DNA of 14,014 nt from SIG450 sp045658425 (GTDB taxonomy: Bacteria; Bacillota; Clostridia; UMGS1840; HGM11507), in assembly GCA_045658425.1 (NCBI GenBank), contig JAZOVB010000076.1:1-14014 (forward strand). The letters are read 5' to 3'. Shown piece by piece: positions 1 to 5,920 of this stretch. Under the pieces are notes generated by a model that was not told the origin of the DNA, did not search any database, and saw only the letters and a list, made by a program, of their open reading frames with translations. Numbering within the stretch: the first letter of the stretch is position 1; the number at the start of each line of letters is the position of its first letter. A program made the position numbers and the translations under genes.

Positions 1-269
1 GGAACAAACTGATAACCATCTTCTATAAAGTTTTTACAGGCAACAACCTGTTCACCCTTATATGTGCCGAGATAGGTTTCCTGTACCTTAAAACCGAGAA
101 GCTCGAAAATGTGAGAGCCGATATACTCTGATATATGATTATTTCTTTTGCCGAACTCCGTTTGCTTCTGAAATTTAATCATATATTCACTTCCGCTGAT
201 AATCAGTCCTATTTTCTTTTCGCTTCCGCCAAAATATGTATTACTAACTTCGTAGTTTGAAAAATCCAT
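1..269 (-). CDS. HipA/CtkA-like protein kinase, N-terminal part (cut by window edge)
   Basis: The first 89 residues are visible, reading from ATG at 269 leftwards to the window edge. The peptide begins MDFSNYEVSNTYFGGSEKK and contains NHISEYIGSHIFELLGFKVQET followed by LGTYKGEQVVACKNF. That order, an N-terminal beta region with an 'ISEYIG.HIFE..G..VQET.LG' block, is what I know from the HipA-like/CtkA serine-threonine kinase family. Those proteins phosphorylate target proteins, and some act as toxins in HipBA modules. The catalytic residues lie beyond the window. The start is supported by AAGGAG about 8 nt upstream (minus strand) and by a good promoter at 291-319. No hipB-like gene sits on the promoter side, so a toxin role cannot be claimed. 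The gene lies outside the recombinase end of the mobile element and is probably the chromosomal neighbour. Confidence 0.75.
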   Translation of the reverse strand, partial: MDFSNYEVSNTYFGGSEKKIGLIISGSEYMIKFQKQTEFGKRNNHISEYIGSHIFELLGFKVQETYLGTYKGEQVVACKNFIEDGYQFV

Positions 270-290
270 TATAACAACTCCTTGTTTTAT

Positions 291-319
291 AGTATAAATT
301 ATAATTTTATTTTTGTCAA
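291..319 (-). promoter_or_regulatory. Sigma-A type promoter of the HipA-like gene
   Basis: On the minus strand TTGACA (314-319) is followed, after exactly 17 nt, by TATACT (291-296). This is near consensus, and the start of transcription would fall roughly 20 nt before the ribosome binding site. The -35 box overlaps the inner edge of the 316-330 arm of the inverted repeat described separately, so a protein bound there would be expected to affect this promoter. Confidence 0.6.
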
Positions 320-381
320 TAGGGTATATTGTCGCATTATGACAAATATTATTATCACAAACATTAAATATACCCTATTGA
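316..381. repeat. 15-bp perfect inverted repeat at the recombinase end (candidate attachment site)
   Basis: Positions 316-330 (TCAATAGGGTATATT) and 367-381 are perfect reverse complements separated by 36 bp. A smaller dyad lies between them (TTGTC 329-333 and GACAA 341-345). The repeat starts 6 bp past the recombinase stop codon. Large serine recombinases usually have their attachment site beside their own gene, so this is a plausible attL or a recombinase-binding dyad. It lacks the uridine run of a normal intrinsic terminator on either strand. An operator for the HipA-like gene is the main alternative. Confidence 0.45.
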
Positions 382-386
382 TAATA

Positions 387-2081
387 TTACGCAGACTTCT
401 TATCTGCCTCTTCAACGATTTCCTTATTCATTTCAATATAGTTAACCACATTTTCATAAGCGTCGTTGAACTTGAATTTAATAGTGATATTTCCACCCTC
501 GTGAACAAGAATCTCATCAATGAGCTCAACCACCATAGGTCTGTTGAGCGACTCAATATTGCCGTACTGCTTGAAATGTGAGATAAACTCATTTTCACTG
601 TTCAGACCTTGAGCATATTCTTCAGCCGTCTTTGTAAGGCTTTGAATTGTACTGTCTATTGACTCGATTTTCTCGGTAAGGTTGGCTTTCAACTGCATAT
701 ATTCATCCCTTGTGATAACACCCTGCTTCCAGTCGGGGTACAAATCAAGGGACATTTTTATGCACTTCTCACGCTCGGCAGACTGAGTTTTAATCATCTT
801 CTGCAGATGTGTTGACTCCTTTTTCCGTTTGCTGCTCTGATTGATTATCTCAAGAATTTCATCAAACTCAATGGCAGTATCAATCATTTTCTGTAAGGTT
901 ACAAGCACTGCAGTTTCAAGCTTATCAATACGGATTGTGTGATTTGTGCAAGCATCCTTGCTCATCTTTCTTGATGTCATACATCTGTAATAACGGTAAG
1001 TGCCGTAAGAATGCGTATTTGTTTTCTTATTCATAATGCGGTGGCAATCTGCACAGCGTACAAGCCCTGAAAACAAATCAACCTCTTTTTTGACTGGTGA
1101 AGAACGGATATTCTTCCTGAAAAGTGACTGCGCTTTATTAAAAGTATCCTTGTCAATTATCGCTTCGTGAGTATTTTCGACAATAATCCACTCATCCTTC
1201 GGTATAGCTCTACATTGCCTGATTTTGTAGCTGATTGTCGTGTTCTTTCCTTGCACCATATTACCGATATACATTTCATTCTGCAGGATTCTTCGTACAG
1301 AACTGTCGTGCCACAAGCCATCATTACTCTTCCCCATAGGATGACGGTAATTGAGACCTTTCAATTTTTTATGCATTGAAGGGTTGGGTATGCCTTCATC
1401 ATTCAGGGCTTTTGCAATACCGATAATGCTTTGTCCTGCAATAAATCTTTCAAAAATCATACGGATAACAGGTGCTGTTTCTTCATCAATAATAAGCTGA
1501 TGATGGTCATTCGGGTCCTTTAAATATCCGTAAGTCGGAAAAGAGCCGATAAACTTACCTTGTGCTCTGTTCACATTGAGAGTGCCACGCACGTTGACAG
1601 AAGTTGTTGCCGCAAGACTTTCGTTTATAACATTGGTCACGCCTACGGAAATACACTGTGTAGCCGCATTCATACTGTTTGAAGCAGTATCAATTCCGTT
1701 GTTCAGAGCGATAAAACGCACCTTTAATCTTACGAAAACATTATCAAGATAATTACCTGCATCGGTATAGTTTCGTCCGAAACGGGACAAATCCTTTACA
1801 ACAACGCAGTTGACCGTACCAGCATAGATATCTTCCATCATACGGATAAAGCCGGGACGGTCAAAGTTTGTACCGCTCCAACCGTCATCAACATAAAAAT
1901 CGTGTGCTTCAATATCGGGATGAAGCTTAAGGTATTCCTTTAAAATTTCACGCTGTGAGGTGATGGAATAGCTTTCTGATTTATCGCCGTCTTCACGGGA
2001 CAGACGAATATAAAGAGCAGCCTTCCAGGTTTTCAATTCCTTCTGAGGCTGCTCTAAATAATCCTTATATTTTGAATACAT
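387..2081 (-). CDS. Large serine recombinase (site-specific integrase/excisionase of the element)
   Basis: This 564-residue protein cuts and rejoins DNA through a serine-DNA intermediate and probably integrates and excises the element. The N-terminal resolvase domain (about residues 20-165) has YIRLSRE with the likely nucleophile Ser28, then DDGWSGTNFDRPGF (65-78) and VKDLSRFGRN (95-104), which supply the expected active-site arginines. A 'recombinase' DNA-binding domain follows (about 175-320, with FIGSFPTYGYLKDP). A zinc ribbon comes next (Cys343, Cys346, Cys367, Cys378), then a coiled-coil-like stretch (about 420-490) and a C-terminal DUF4368-like tail (about 510-555). Length and order fit TnpX-like and related clostridial recombinases. 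A CGGAGG site supports the ATG start. The stop lies 6 bp from a 15-bp inverted repeat, as expected for a gene at an element end. The long leader (2082-2352) may control its expression. Confidence 0.93.
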   Translation of the reverse strand: MYSKYKDYLEQPQKELKTWKAALYIRLSREDGDKSESYSITSQREILKEYLKLHPDIEAHDFYVDDGWSGTNFDRPGFIRMMEDIYAGTVNCVVVKDLSRFGRNYTDAGNYLDNVFVRLKVRFIALNNGIDTASNSMNAATQCISVGVTNVINESLAATTSVNVRGTLNVNRAQGKFIGSFPTYGYLKDPNDHHQLIIDEETAPVIRMIFERFIAGQSIIGIAKALNDEGIPNPSMHKKLKGLNYRHPMGKSNDGLWHDSSVRRILQNEMYIGNMVQGKNTTISYKIRQCRAIPKDEWIIVENTHEAIIDKDTFNKAQSLFRKNIRSSPVKKEVDLFSGLVRCADCHRIMNKKTNTHSYGTYRYYRCMTSRKMSKDACTNHTIRIDKLETAVLVTLQKMIDTAIEFDEILEIINQSSKRKKESTHLQKMIKTQSAEREKCIKMSLDLYPDWKQGVITRDEYMQLKANLTEKIESIDSTIQSLTKTAEEYAQGLNSENEFISHFKQYGNIESLNRPMVVELIDEILVHEGGNITIKFKFNDAYENVVNYIEMNKEIVEEADKKSA

Positions 2082-2103
2082 TAGTATAACCTCCGTTTGT
2101 TCT

Positions 2104-2376
2104 GGGGTAACAAATATAATCAGAACCCGCCTTTAAGCGGAACTTTTTAAGCCTTTTCGCCGTTTCATTCTTGAAATGCGGTAGCCTTTCTGCGACTTCA
2201 ACGACAAAAATTCAATAAAAATTTCTCGCTTTAAGGTCGCAGATTTTTTACATAGGAGATTTTTGTTCAGACAAGGCACAAAGCGGAGTTAATCCATTCG
2301 GATTAACGAGCATTTTAACGCAGTATGAGCAAAAAGATACCTGTAAAAAACGGATTCGGATTATATTTGCTACCCC
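2104..2376. repeat. 273-bp segment bounded by 22-bp near-perfect inverted repeats, no clear gene
   Basis: Positions 2104-2125 and 2355-2376 are reverse complements at 20 of 22 bases (both arms start GGGGTA and carry CAAATATAATC). The interior has more dyads: CCGC/GCGG at 2127-2140, TCTGCGAC 2189-2196 with GTCGCAGA 2236-2243, and a perfect 8-bp stem with 4-nt loop at 2288-2307 (GTTAATCC/GGATTAAC). It fills most of the 397-bp gap between the recombinase and the next gene. Only short open frames exist, for example 21 codons on the minus strand beginning MLVNPNGLTPLC, with no convincing ribosome binding site. It could be a MITE-like mobile repeat, a structured leader RNA for the recombinase, or an invertible segment. 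Confidence 0.55.
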
Positions 2377-2388
2377 GCTTATAAACAA
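2360..2388 (-). promoter_or_regulatory. Candidate promoter for the serine recombinase gene
   Basis: On the minus strand TTGTTT (2383-2388) and TATAAT (2360-2365) are separated by exactly 17 nt. Transcription would start near 2352 and give a leader of about 270 nt before the recombinase ATG. The -10 box lies inside the right arm of the 22-bp inverted repeat. No other equally good minus-strand promoter was seen in the gap, but the -35 box is only a partial match. Confidence 0.4.
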
Positions 2389-2437
2389 AGCGGAAGCACC
2401 ACAAATCTTACAAATGAATTGTAGCATACTTCCGCTT
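2382..2437 (-). terminator. Candidate terminator after the mobilisation operon
   Basis: AAGCGGAAG (2388-2396) and CTTCCGCTT (2429-2437) form a perfect 9-bp stem. The 32-nt loop contains a further TACAA/TTGTA stem. On the minus strand the stem is followed by TTGTTTAT, a short T-rich run. It lies about 40 bp past the stop of the 2479-2727 gene, so it would end the mobilisation transcript before the recombinase promoter. The large loop and weak T run make this tentative. Confidence 0.4.
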
Positions 2438-2478
2438 ATATTTCAATAAAATTTTTAATTTAGCTTTTGGTAAATATT

Positions 2479-2727
2479 TCAGCAGGAGCAAAGAGCACTG
2501 CTCAAAGCACCTGAAAAATCTTTACCACCGCTATATGCTACTTTTACGATAACATCACCGACTTTAAAGAGATACGGATTTTTTACCTGACCAGTAAAGT
2601 TCTCTATTCTCTCCATAACGCTTTTGCTTTTATCTACTGTAATATCTCTTAAATCAGTCAGATTACTTTTATCGCAAAGAGCTATCTCTGCAGCCTTGCA
2701 GAGATCAAGCTGGGATTTTGTGAGCAT
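2479..2727 (-). CDS. Small conserved mobile-element protein (DUF6870-like)
   Basis: An 82-residue protein starting MLTKSQLDLCKAAEIALCDKS, with a central DLRDITVDKSKSVMERI stretch and a KNPYLFKVGDVIVKVAY block at about residues 49-65. From memory this arrangement (a helix, 'L.DI.DV.ID', then 'NPY.F..G...VKV.F') matches the DUF6870 family, small proteins of unknown function often found with clostridial relaxase and serine recombinase genes; I could not check this by search. The tail after residue 66 (GGKDFSGALSSALCSC) ends in two cysteines and is probably variable. A GAGGAAG-like site lies upstream of the ATG. It is the last gene of the mobilisation run before a gap with a candidate terminator. 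No catalytic motif is visible and I assign no function. Confidence 0.7.
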   Translation of the reverse strand: MLTKSQLDLCKAAEIALCDKSNLTDLRDITVDKSKSVMERIENFTGQVKNPYLFKVGDVIVKVAYSGGKDFSGALSSALCSC

Positions 2728-2800
2728 TAAGTTATCACTTCCTCTCGTTAGTTATTATTGGTAATTATTTAGTTTTTAAACCAAGTTTTCCTTAACCTGA

Positions 2801-2986
2801 TTAATAATATCTGTTAAATTTTCTTCTCTCTTCATCACAAAGTCTAAAGTATTTTCTGAATGAAAAATACGGTGTGTTGAAATATTTATTAAGATATTCC
2901 TGAGAAGACATTTCTTCCTCATAACAATTTTCATTGTCAGCCTTTTTCTCTTCCTGCATTTTCTTGCAAAGCTCTTCAGCATTCAT
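2801..2986 (-). CDS. Small acidic/charged hypothetical protein downstream of the relaxase
   Basis: A 61-residue protein, MNAEELCKKMQEEKKADNENCYEEEMSS..., highly charged and probably helical. The start is well supported: GGGAGG sits about 8 nt before the ATG, inside the last codons of the relaxase gene, and the ATG lies only 5 bp beyond the relaxase stop, so the two are probably co-translated. I do not recognise the family. A second frame over the same DNA (2776-2982) ends in the plausible helix TLDFVMKREENLTDIINQVKENLV. The reading frame may therefore shift near 2845, with the true ancestor having this N-terminus and that C-terminus. As it stands, the 61-residue version has the ribosome binding site and is the better call. 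Confidence 0.55.
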   Translation of the reverse strand: MNAEELCKKMQEEKKADNENCYEEEMSSQEYLNKYFNTPYFSFRKYFRLCDEERRKFNRYY

Positions 2987-2991
2987 AACAT

Positions 2992-4455
2992 CTACCTCCC
3001 TTCATAATGTTTTTCTTTGAGCTGAGTTCTTTCAGGGAAATACCATTCACGGATAAGTGCCTTCTCCGCTTCAAGACTTTCCTCAAGTCCCGGTCTGTCC
3101 TTGATAATTCGTTTTGCAATGTTAATCTTTTCTCGCAGTGCACCGATTTCAGATGTAAGAAAATCCCGACGGGCAACAAGTTCTTCCTTGTCCGTCGGGT
3201 CTTTACATCTTCTTATTTGATTGTAAATTTTGTTACGCTGAGTTTTCAGCTCCTCCATACGGATTTCAGTTCTTGAAATAAAGTTATCAACCTCGGCAAA
3301 GTCATAAAGTTTTTCATTAATGGCAAGCTCAATTTGCTTATGCATAAACTCAATTCTCGGTGCAGAGTATTTCATCTTCGGTGAGAACGGATGGGGATTG
3401 CAGTTATTCTTTTCAGCTATTGCTCCTACAAAAAGAAGAGCAAGAAAGAAAAGTGAGATTACAGGTGCACCGAGTACGGCACCGCCTACAATCAGCTTTG
3501 TAAAATCTGAAACTGTTCTGCTGAAAATTTCAGGATGACGGTAGCTCTCTGCCGACTCTTTAAACTCATAACCCTTGTAACAATAAATAAAGGTTTGGTT
3601 ACGCAGATAATTATTTGCGCAGGTGTAGTTATAAAAATTTTCATCCACCTCATACAGCCTCTGATGATTAATCCTATCCCAAAGACTTTCATAAGAGTAT
3701 TCATCACCGAGGTTTGAAAGCTTGACTCCGTACTTGTCAGTACGGTAGCCAATCTTTCCGTCATCAAACCAATAACCCTTCTGACTCATAATCTTGAAAA
3801 ACTGTTTTATGCTTCTGCTTCTCGGAATAGCGTAATCAATATCTTCACGCATATAATCATATTTTGTTTTGATACCTTTCTGTTTTGCTTTGTAAACATT
3901 GTAGGGTATGCGTTTGCCTTTCGGATTTTCAATAACAGATAATCCGTGTTCAATACAAACTTCATCACTCGTCTTTCTGAACAGTCGGTACATCGCTCTG
4001 TCTTCATTCATCTTTCTTCCGTCAGTCATTGAAACAGAATTAATGACTATATGGCAGTGAACACAGTTAGCATTGAGGTGAGTGGCAACAACCATCTCAT
4101 AATCTTTCGCCCACATCTTGCTTGCAACTTCCATTGCAACTTGCTGTGCTTCTTCGGGTGTAACCTCTCCCGGCTTGAAAGAAATATATGCGTGGTAAGC
4201 AACAATGCCTCCCGTCTTTCCATACATTTCTTTTGTATCAATCATCTGCTGTGCAGCAATATCCGGGTCACAGTTAATACCGTCAACAAGAAGTCTTTGT
4301 TCGCTTTCAAGATTTGTTTTATCCTTATCGGCGGCATAGTGAAGCGAAGAAACAAGATTAGAATATTTTGATAAGTCAGTTTTACTTTTGTTTGCGGCAT
4401 AAGACACAACCTGATGAATGTTATTTTTTATCGGCCATATTCTTGTAACTGCCAT
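2992..4455 (-). CDS. MOBP-type relaxase / mobilization nuclease (relaxase family PF03432)
   Basis: This 487-residue protein should nick one strand at the element's oriT, stay bound through a tyrosine, and pilot the DNA into a recipient cell. The N-terminal relaxase domain covers about residues 1-200. The likely nucleophile is Tyr19 (QVVSYAANKSK). The metal-binding three-histidine motif is HLNANCVHCHIVINS, with His126, His133 and His135. A basic region follows (180-260). Residues 321-347 form a very hydrophobic stretch (LIVGGAVLGAPVISLFFLALLFVGAIA) that reads as a membrane segment. The remainder (360-487) is a long charged coiled coil. The ATG overlaps the mobC stop codon in a TAATG junction, a sign of translational coupling, with AAGGAAG upstream. 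The membrane segment in a relaxase is unusual; it may tether the relaxosome near a coupling protein, but that is inference. Confidence 0.9.
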   Translation of the reverse strand: MAVTRIWPIKNNIHQVVSYAANKSKTDLSKYSNLVSSLHYAADKDKTNLESEQRLLVDGINCDPDIAAQQMIDTKEMYGKTGGIVAYHAYISFKPGEVTPEEAQQVAMEVASKMWAKDYEMVVATHLNANCVHCHIVINSVSMTDGRKMNEDRAMYRLFRKTSDEVCIEHGLSVIENPKGKRIPYNVYKAKQKGIKTKYDYMREDIDYAIPRSRSIKQFFKIMSQKGYWFDDGKIGYRTDKYGVKLSNLGDEYSYESLWDRINHQRLYEVDENFYNYTCANNYLRNQTFIYCYKGYEFKESAESYRHPEIFSRTVSDFTKLIVGGAVLGAPVISLFFLALLFVGAIAEKNNCNPHPFSPKMKYSAPRIEFMHKQIELAINEKLYDFAEVDNFISRTEIRMEELKTQRNKIYNQIRRCKDPTDKEELVARRDFLTSEIGALREKINIAKRIIKDRPGLEESLEAEKALIREWYFPERTQLKEKHYEGR

Positions 4456-4793
4456 TAAACAAATCTTCCTTTTCCCGGTTTAAAATATTTTGCAATATCC
4501 GATTCAAGAGAACGAACCTCAGATAAAACTTCCTTGCATTCATTACGGTCAATGAAACCGATTGCATTTGCTTTGGCTGTAAGCTGATTAAGATTAGTGC
4601 CGACTCTGCGAAGCTCAATGATAAATTGTTTGTAATCAACAGGCGGAGCTTCAACAAGCCTCGTACCTAAAATCATAGCTCTGATAATTTTGCTTCGGTC
4701 GGTTTTCATAACCTTACAGAATTTATTTAAGACTTCATTTTCTTCTTCATTAAGATAGACATGAAAATCAATTTCTCTTTTTCGTTTTGACAT
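4455..4793 (-). CDS. mobC: MobC-like relaxosome accessory protein
   Basis: A 112-residue protein whose family helps the relaxase by binding oriT DNA and opening the strands around the nick site. The N-terminal half (MSKRKREIDFHVYLNEEENEVLNKF...TDRSKIIRAMIL) looks like a ribbon-helix-helix DNA-binding unit. The second half has ELRRVGTNLNQLTAKAN at residues 60-76, the characteristic block of MobC (PF05713). Length is normal for the family. The start is supported by AAGGAG about 8 nt upstream. Its stop overlaps the relaxase start by one base, so the two are made together. The gap upstream (4794-4976), rich in small dyads, is where an oriT would be expected for a mobC-relaxase pair. Confidence 0.88.
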   Translation of the reverse strand: MSKRKREIDFHVYLNEEENEVLNKFCKVMKTDRSKIIRAMILGTRLVEAPPVDYKQFIIELRRVGTNLNQLTAKANAIGFIDRNECKEVLSEVRSLESDIAKYFKPGKGRFV

Positions 4794-4976
4794 AGGAATT
4801 CTCCTTTCTTAATTTTTGTGTTGGGGTGTGCTGGTAAAAACGCTCTGTTTTTACGGATTTGAGGATACAAATCCAATGCTTGCTAAACTTCGGACCAAAA
4901 TCCAAATTATTAAAGCAGGCATTGGTTTGTCCTCGTTTGATTACCTGTCGCATAAGAAAAAAGAGATACAATAAAT
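4794..4976. other. Candidate origin of transfer (oriT) upstream of mobC
   Basis: This 183-bp gap lies directly upstream of mobC and the relaxase, the usual oriT place in MOBP elements. It has two adjacent hairpins: GTAAAAA 4834-4840 with TTTTTAC 4848-4854, and GGATTT 4855-4860 with AAATCC 4869-4874. A GTGTTGGGGTGTG run lies next to them (about 4818-4830). A TCGGACCAA word at 4890-4898 recurs at 5324-5332. No nick site can be named from sequence alone. An open frame on the minus strand here has no coding look. Confidence 0.4.
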
Positions 4977-5270
4977 TTAAACATCTTTTCTCTTTTGGTT
5001 TTTAAGGTTCTTACTGTTTCGTTTTCCGTTTTCAGATTGAGCCTTCTTTGTTTTTTCAGCCTGTGGTTTTATTGTTCTGAATGTGAGCCTTGTAAGTTTG
5101 ACCGCAGCACGAAGGAATCCGGATTCTTCATCATCAATAATGAACACATCTTCAGGCACTTCCTTTTGTAAATCGAGAATCGCTTCATTAAGGTCTTTAC
5201 AATAACTTTCAACCTGAATTTCGTCTTCACCTTTCAGGAACCATAAGTGAGTTTCTTTTACCTTTGACAT
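4977..5270 (-). CDS. Small hypothetical protein with basic tail, mobilisation region
   Basis: A 97-residue protein in two parts. Residues 1-66 (MSKVKETHLWFLKGEDEIQV... to FRTIKPQ) are acidic and predicted to be mixed alpha/beta. Residues 67-97 are a strongly basic tail rich in Lys, Asn, Arg and Gln (KTKKAQSENGKRNSKNLKNQ...) that could contact nucleic acid. I do not recognise the family. The start has an excellent ribosome binding site (GGGAGG, 8-9 nt upstream on the minus strand). It lies between the Cys-rich VLP gene and the candidate oriT, on the same strand as mobC and the relaxase, so it may be an accessory mobilisation protein. The leader upstream carries a 12-bp inverted repeat that may regulate it. 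Confidence 0.65.
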   Translation of the reverse strand: MSKVKETHLWFLKGEDEIQVESYCKDLNEAILDLQKEVPEDVFIIDDEESGFLRAAVKLTRLTFRTIKPQAEKTKKAQSENGKRNSKNLKNQKRKDV

Positions 5271-5317
5271 ATTTCTTACCTCCCTTCAATTTTTTTAATA
5301 CGCCTGTTTTTGACATG

Positions 5318-5430
5318 TTTTTATCGGACCAAGTTCCGTATTTTTAAGTGTTTTTAAAATAAATTTTTCCTAAATGATGATTTGTTAACAGATGCAATTT
5401 CTATTTAATGAACAGAAAGTCCGATAAAAA
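5318..5430. repeat. 12-bp perfect inverted repeat spaced 89 bp apart
   Basis: TTTTTATCGGAC (5318-5329) and its exact reverse complement GTCCGATAAAAA (5419-5430) bracket an AT-rich stretch with no gene. The left arm continues into TCGGACCAA, a 9-mer also present at 4890-4898 in the oriT candidate. The right arm coincides with the T run of the terminator at 5426-5454. It may be a binding site pair for a relaxosome protein or regulator. Confidence 0.45.
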
Positions 5431-5454
5431 AGACCTGCTAGAAAACAGCAGATC
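5426..5454 (-). terminator. Intrinsic terminator of the Cys-rich VLP gene
   Basis: On the minus strand an 8-bp stem (arms 5447-5454 and 5432-5439, one G-U pair, 7-nt loop) is followed by TTTTTT (5426-5431). It lies about 20 bp after the stop codon of the 5475-5675 gene, so that gene appears to be a single transcription unit separate from the mobilisation genes further on. Confidence 0.75.
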
Positions 5455-5474
5455 CTAAAGTTCGGTTAGTTGTT

Positions 5475-5675
5475 TCAGCTTTTTTTGTCATACGGCAACA
5501 CGACTTCAAGAAAATATCTGCAGATAATGTGGCTCGGTGTTAAGAGTTGCGGGCAGGTGTGAGCATCGCCGTCATCAAGCAACAGACAGTTACCGTTGTG
5601 GCAGTTACAGCACCTACTTTTAATCAGCACCTTGATATCTGCAAACTGCTTTGGGGTAAGTTTAAATTTTTGCAT
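5475..5675 (-). CDS. Cys-rich VLP domain protein
   Basis: A 66-residue protein with six cysteines (22, 23, 25, 30, 41, 52) and the pattern CCNCHNGNC...CPQL...CRYFLEVVLPYD. The final VLP (59-61) is the motif that names the Cys-rich VLP domain family (PF14194), small proteins common on clostridial conjugative and mobilizable elements. The cysteine spacing suggests a metal-binding, probably zinc, fold; the role is unknown. The start is supported by AAAGGAG on the minus strand. The gene is bracketed by two hairpins: a terminator after it (5426-5454) and a terminator-like hairpin just upstream of its ribosome binding site (5702-5728), which suggests attenuation. Confidence 0.85.
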   Translation of the reverse strand: MQKFKLTPKQFADIKVLIKSRCCNCHNGNCLLLDDGDAHTCPQLLTPSHIICRYFLEVVLPYDKKS

Positions 5676-5701
5676 AGGCTTTTTCTCCTTTCTTTAAAAA
5701 A

Positions 5702-5728
5702 TTAAAACCCGCCCGAAAAGAGCAGGTT
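5702..5728 (-). terminator. Terminator-like hairpin in the leader of the Cys-rich VLP gene
   Basis: On the minus strand AACCTGC (5722-5728) pairs with GCGGGTT (5706-5712), with one G-U pair, and is followed by TTTTAATTTTTT. It lies about 15 bp before the ribosome binding site of the 5475-5675 gene. No minus-strand gene ends upstream that it could serve (the upstream neighbour is divergent), so it is more likely an attenuator in the leader than a gene end. Confidence 0.5.
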
Positions 5729-5847
5729 ATGTATCAAAATAAAAATCTAACGCAGTATTCATATACAGGATTTGTCTTTTTATTTTTATAATCAACACAA
5801 ATATTTAAATTCTCTTAACAATAGAAAATTTCTCTCGAAATAGGTTA

Positions 5848-5876
5848 TTGATTTCATGTGCAAACGGATGTATCAT
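5848..5876 (+). promoter_or_regulatory. Promoter of the XRE regulator gene
   Basis: TTGATT (5848-5853) and TATCAT (5871-5876) are separated by exactly 17 nt. Transcription would start near 5883, about 38 nt before the ATG at 5921, leaving a short leader with the AGAGGTG ribosome binding site. As usual for XRE genes, autoregulation is likely but no clear operator dyad was seen. Confidence 0.5.
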
Positions 5877-5920
5877 AAAAGTACAGAAGCGCTTTTGAAT
5901 TAGTTTTAGAGGTGAAGCAA

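Noticed and set aside
2976..4241. Several other open frames on both strands across the relaxase gene.
   Set aside because: They overlap the relaxase, have no ribosome binding sites and no recognisable domains; they are shadow frames.
4768..4971. 67-codon minus-strand frame covering the gap before mobC.
   Set aside because: Composition is not protein-like, it overlaps the mobC start out of frame, and the region's dyads fit an oriT better.
5912..5920. GTG start three codons before the XRE regulator's ATG.
   Set aside because: This GTG is part of the AGAGGTG ribosome binding site serving the ATG at 5921.
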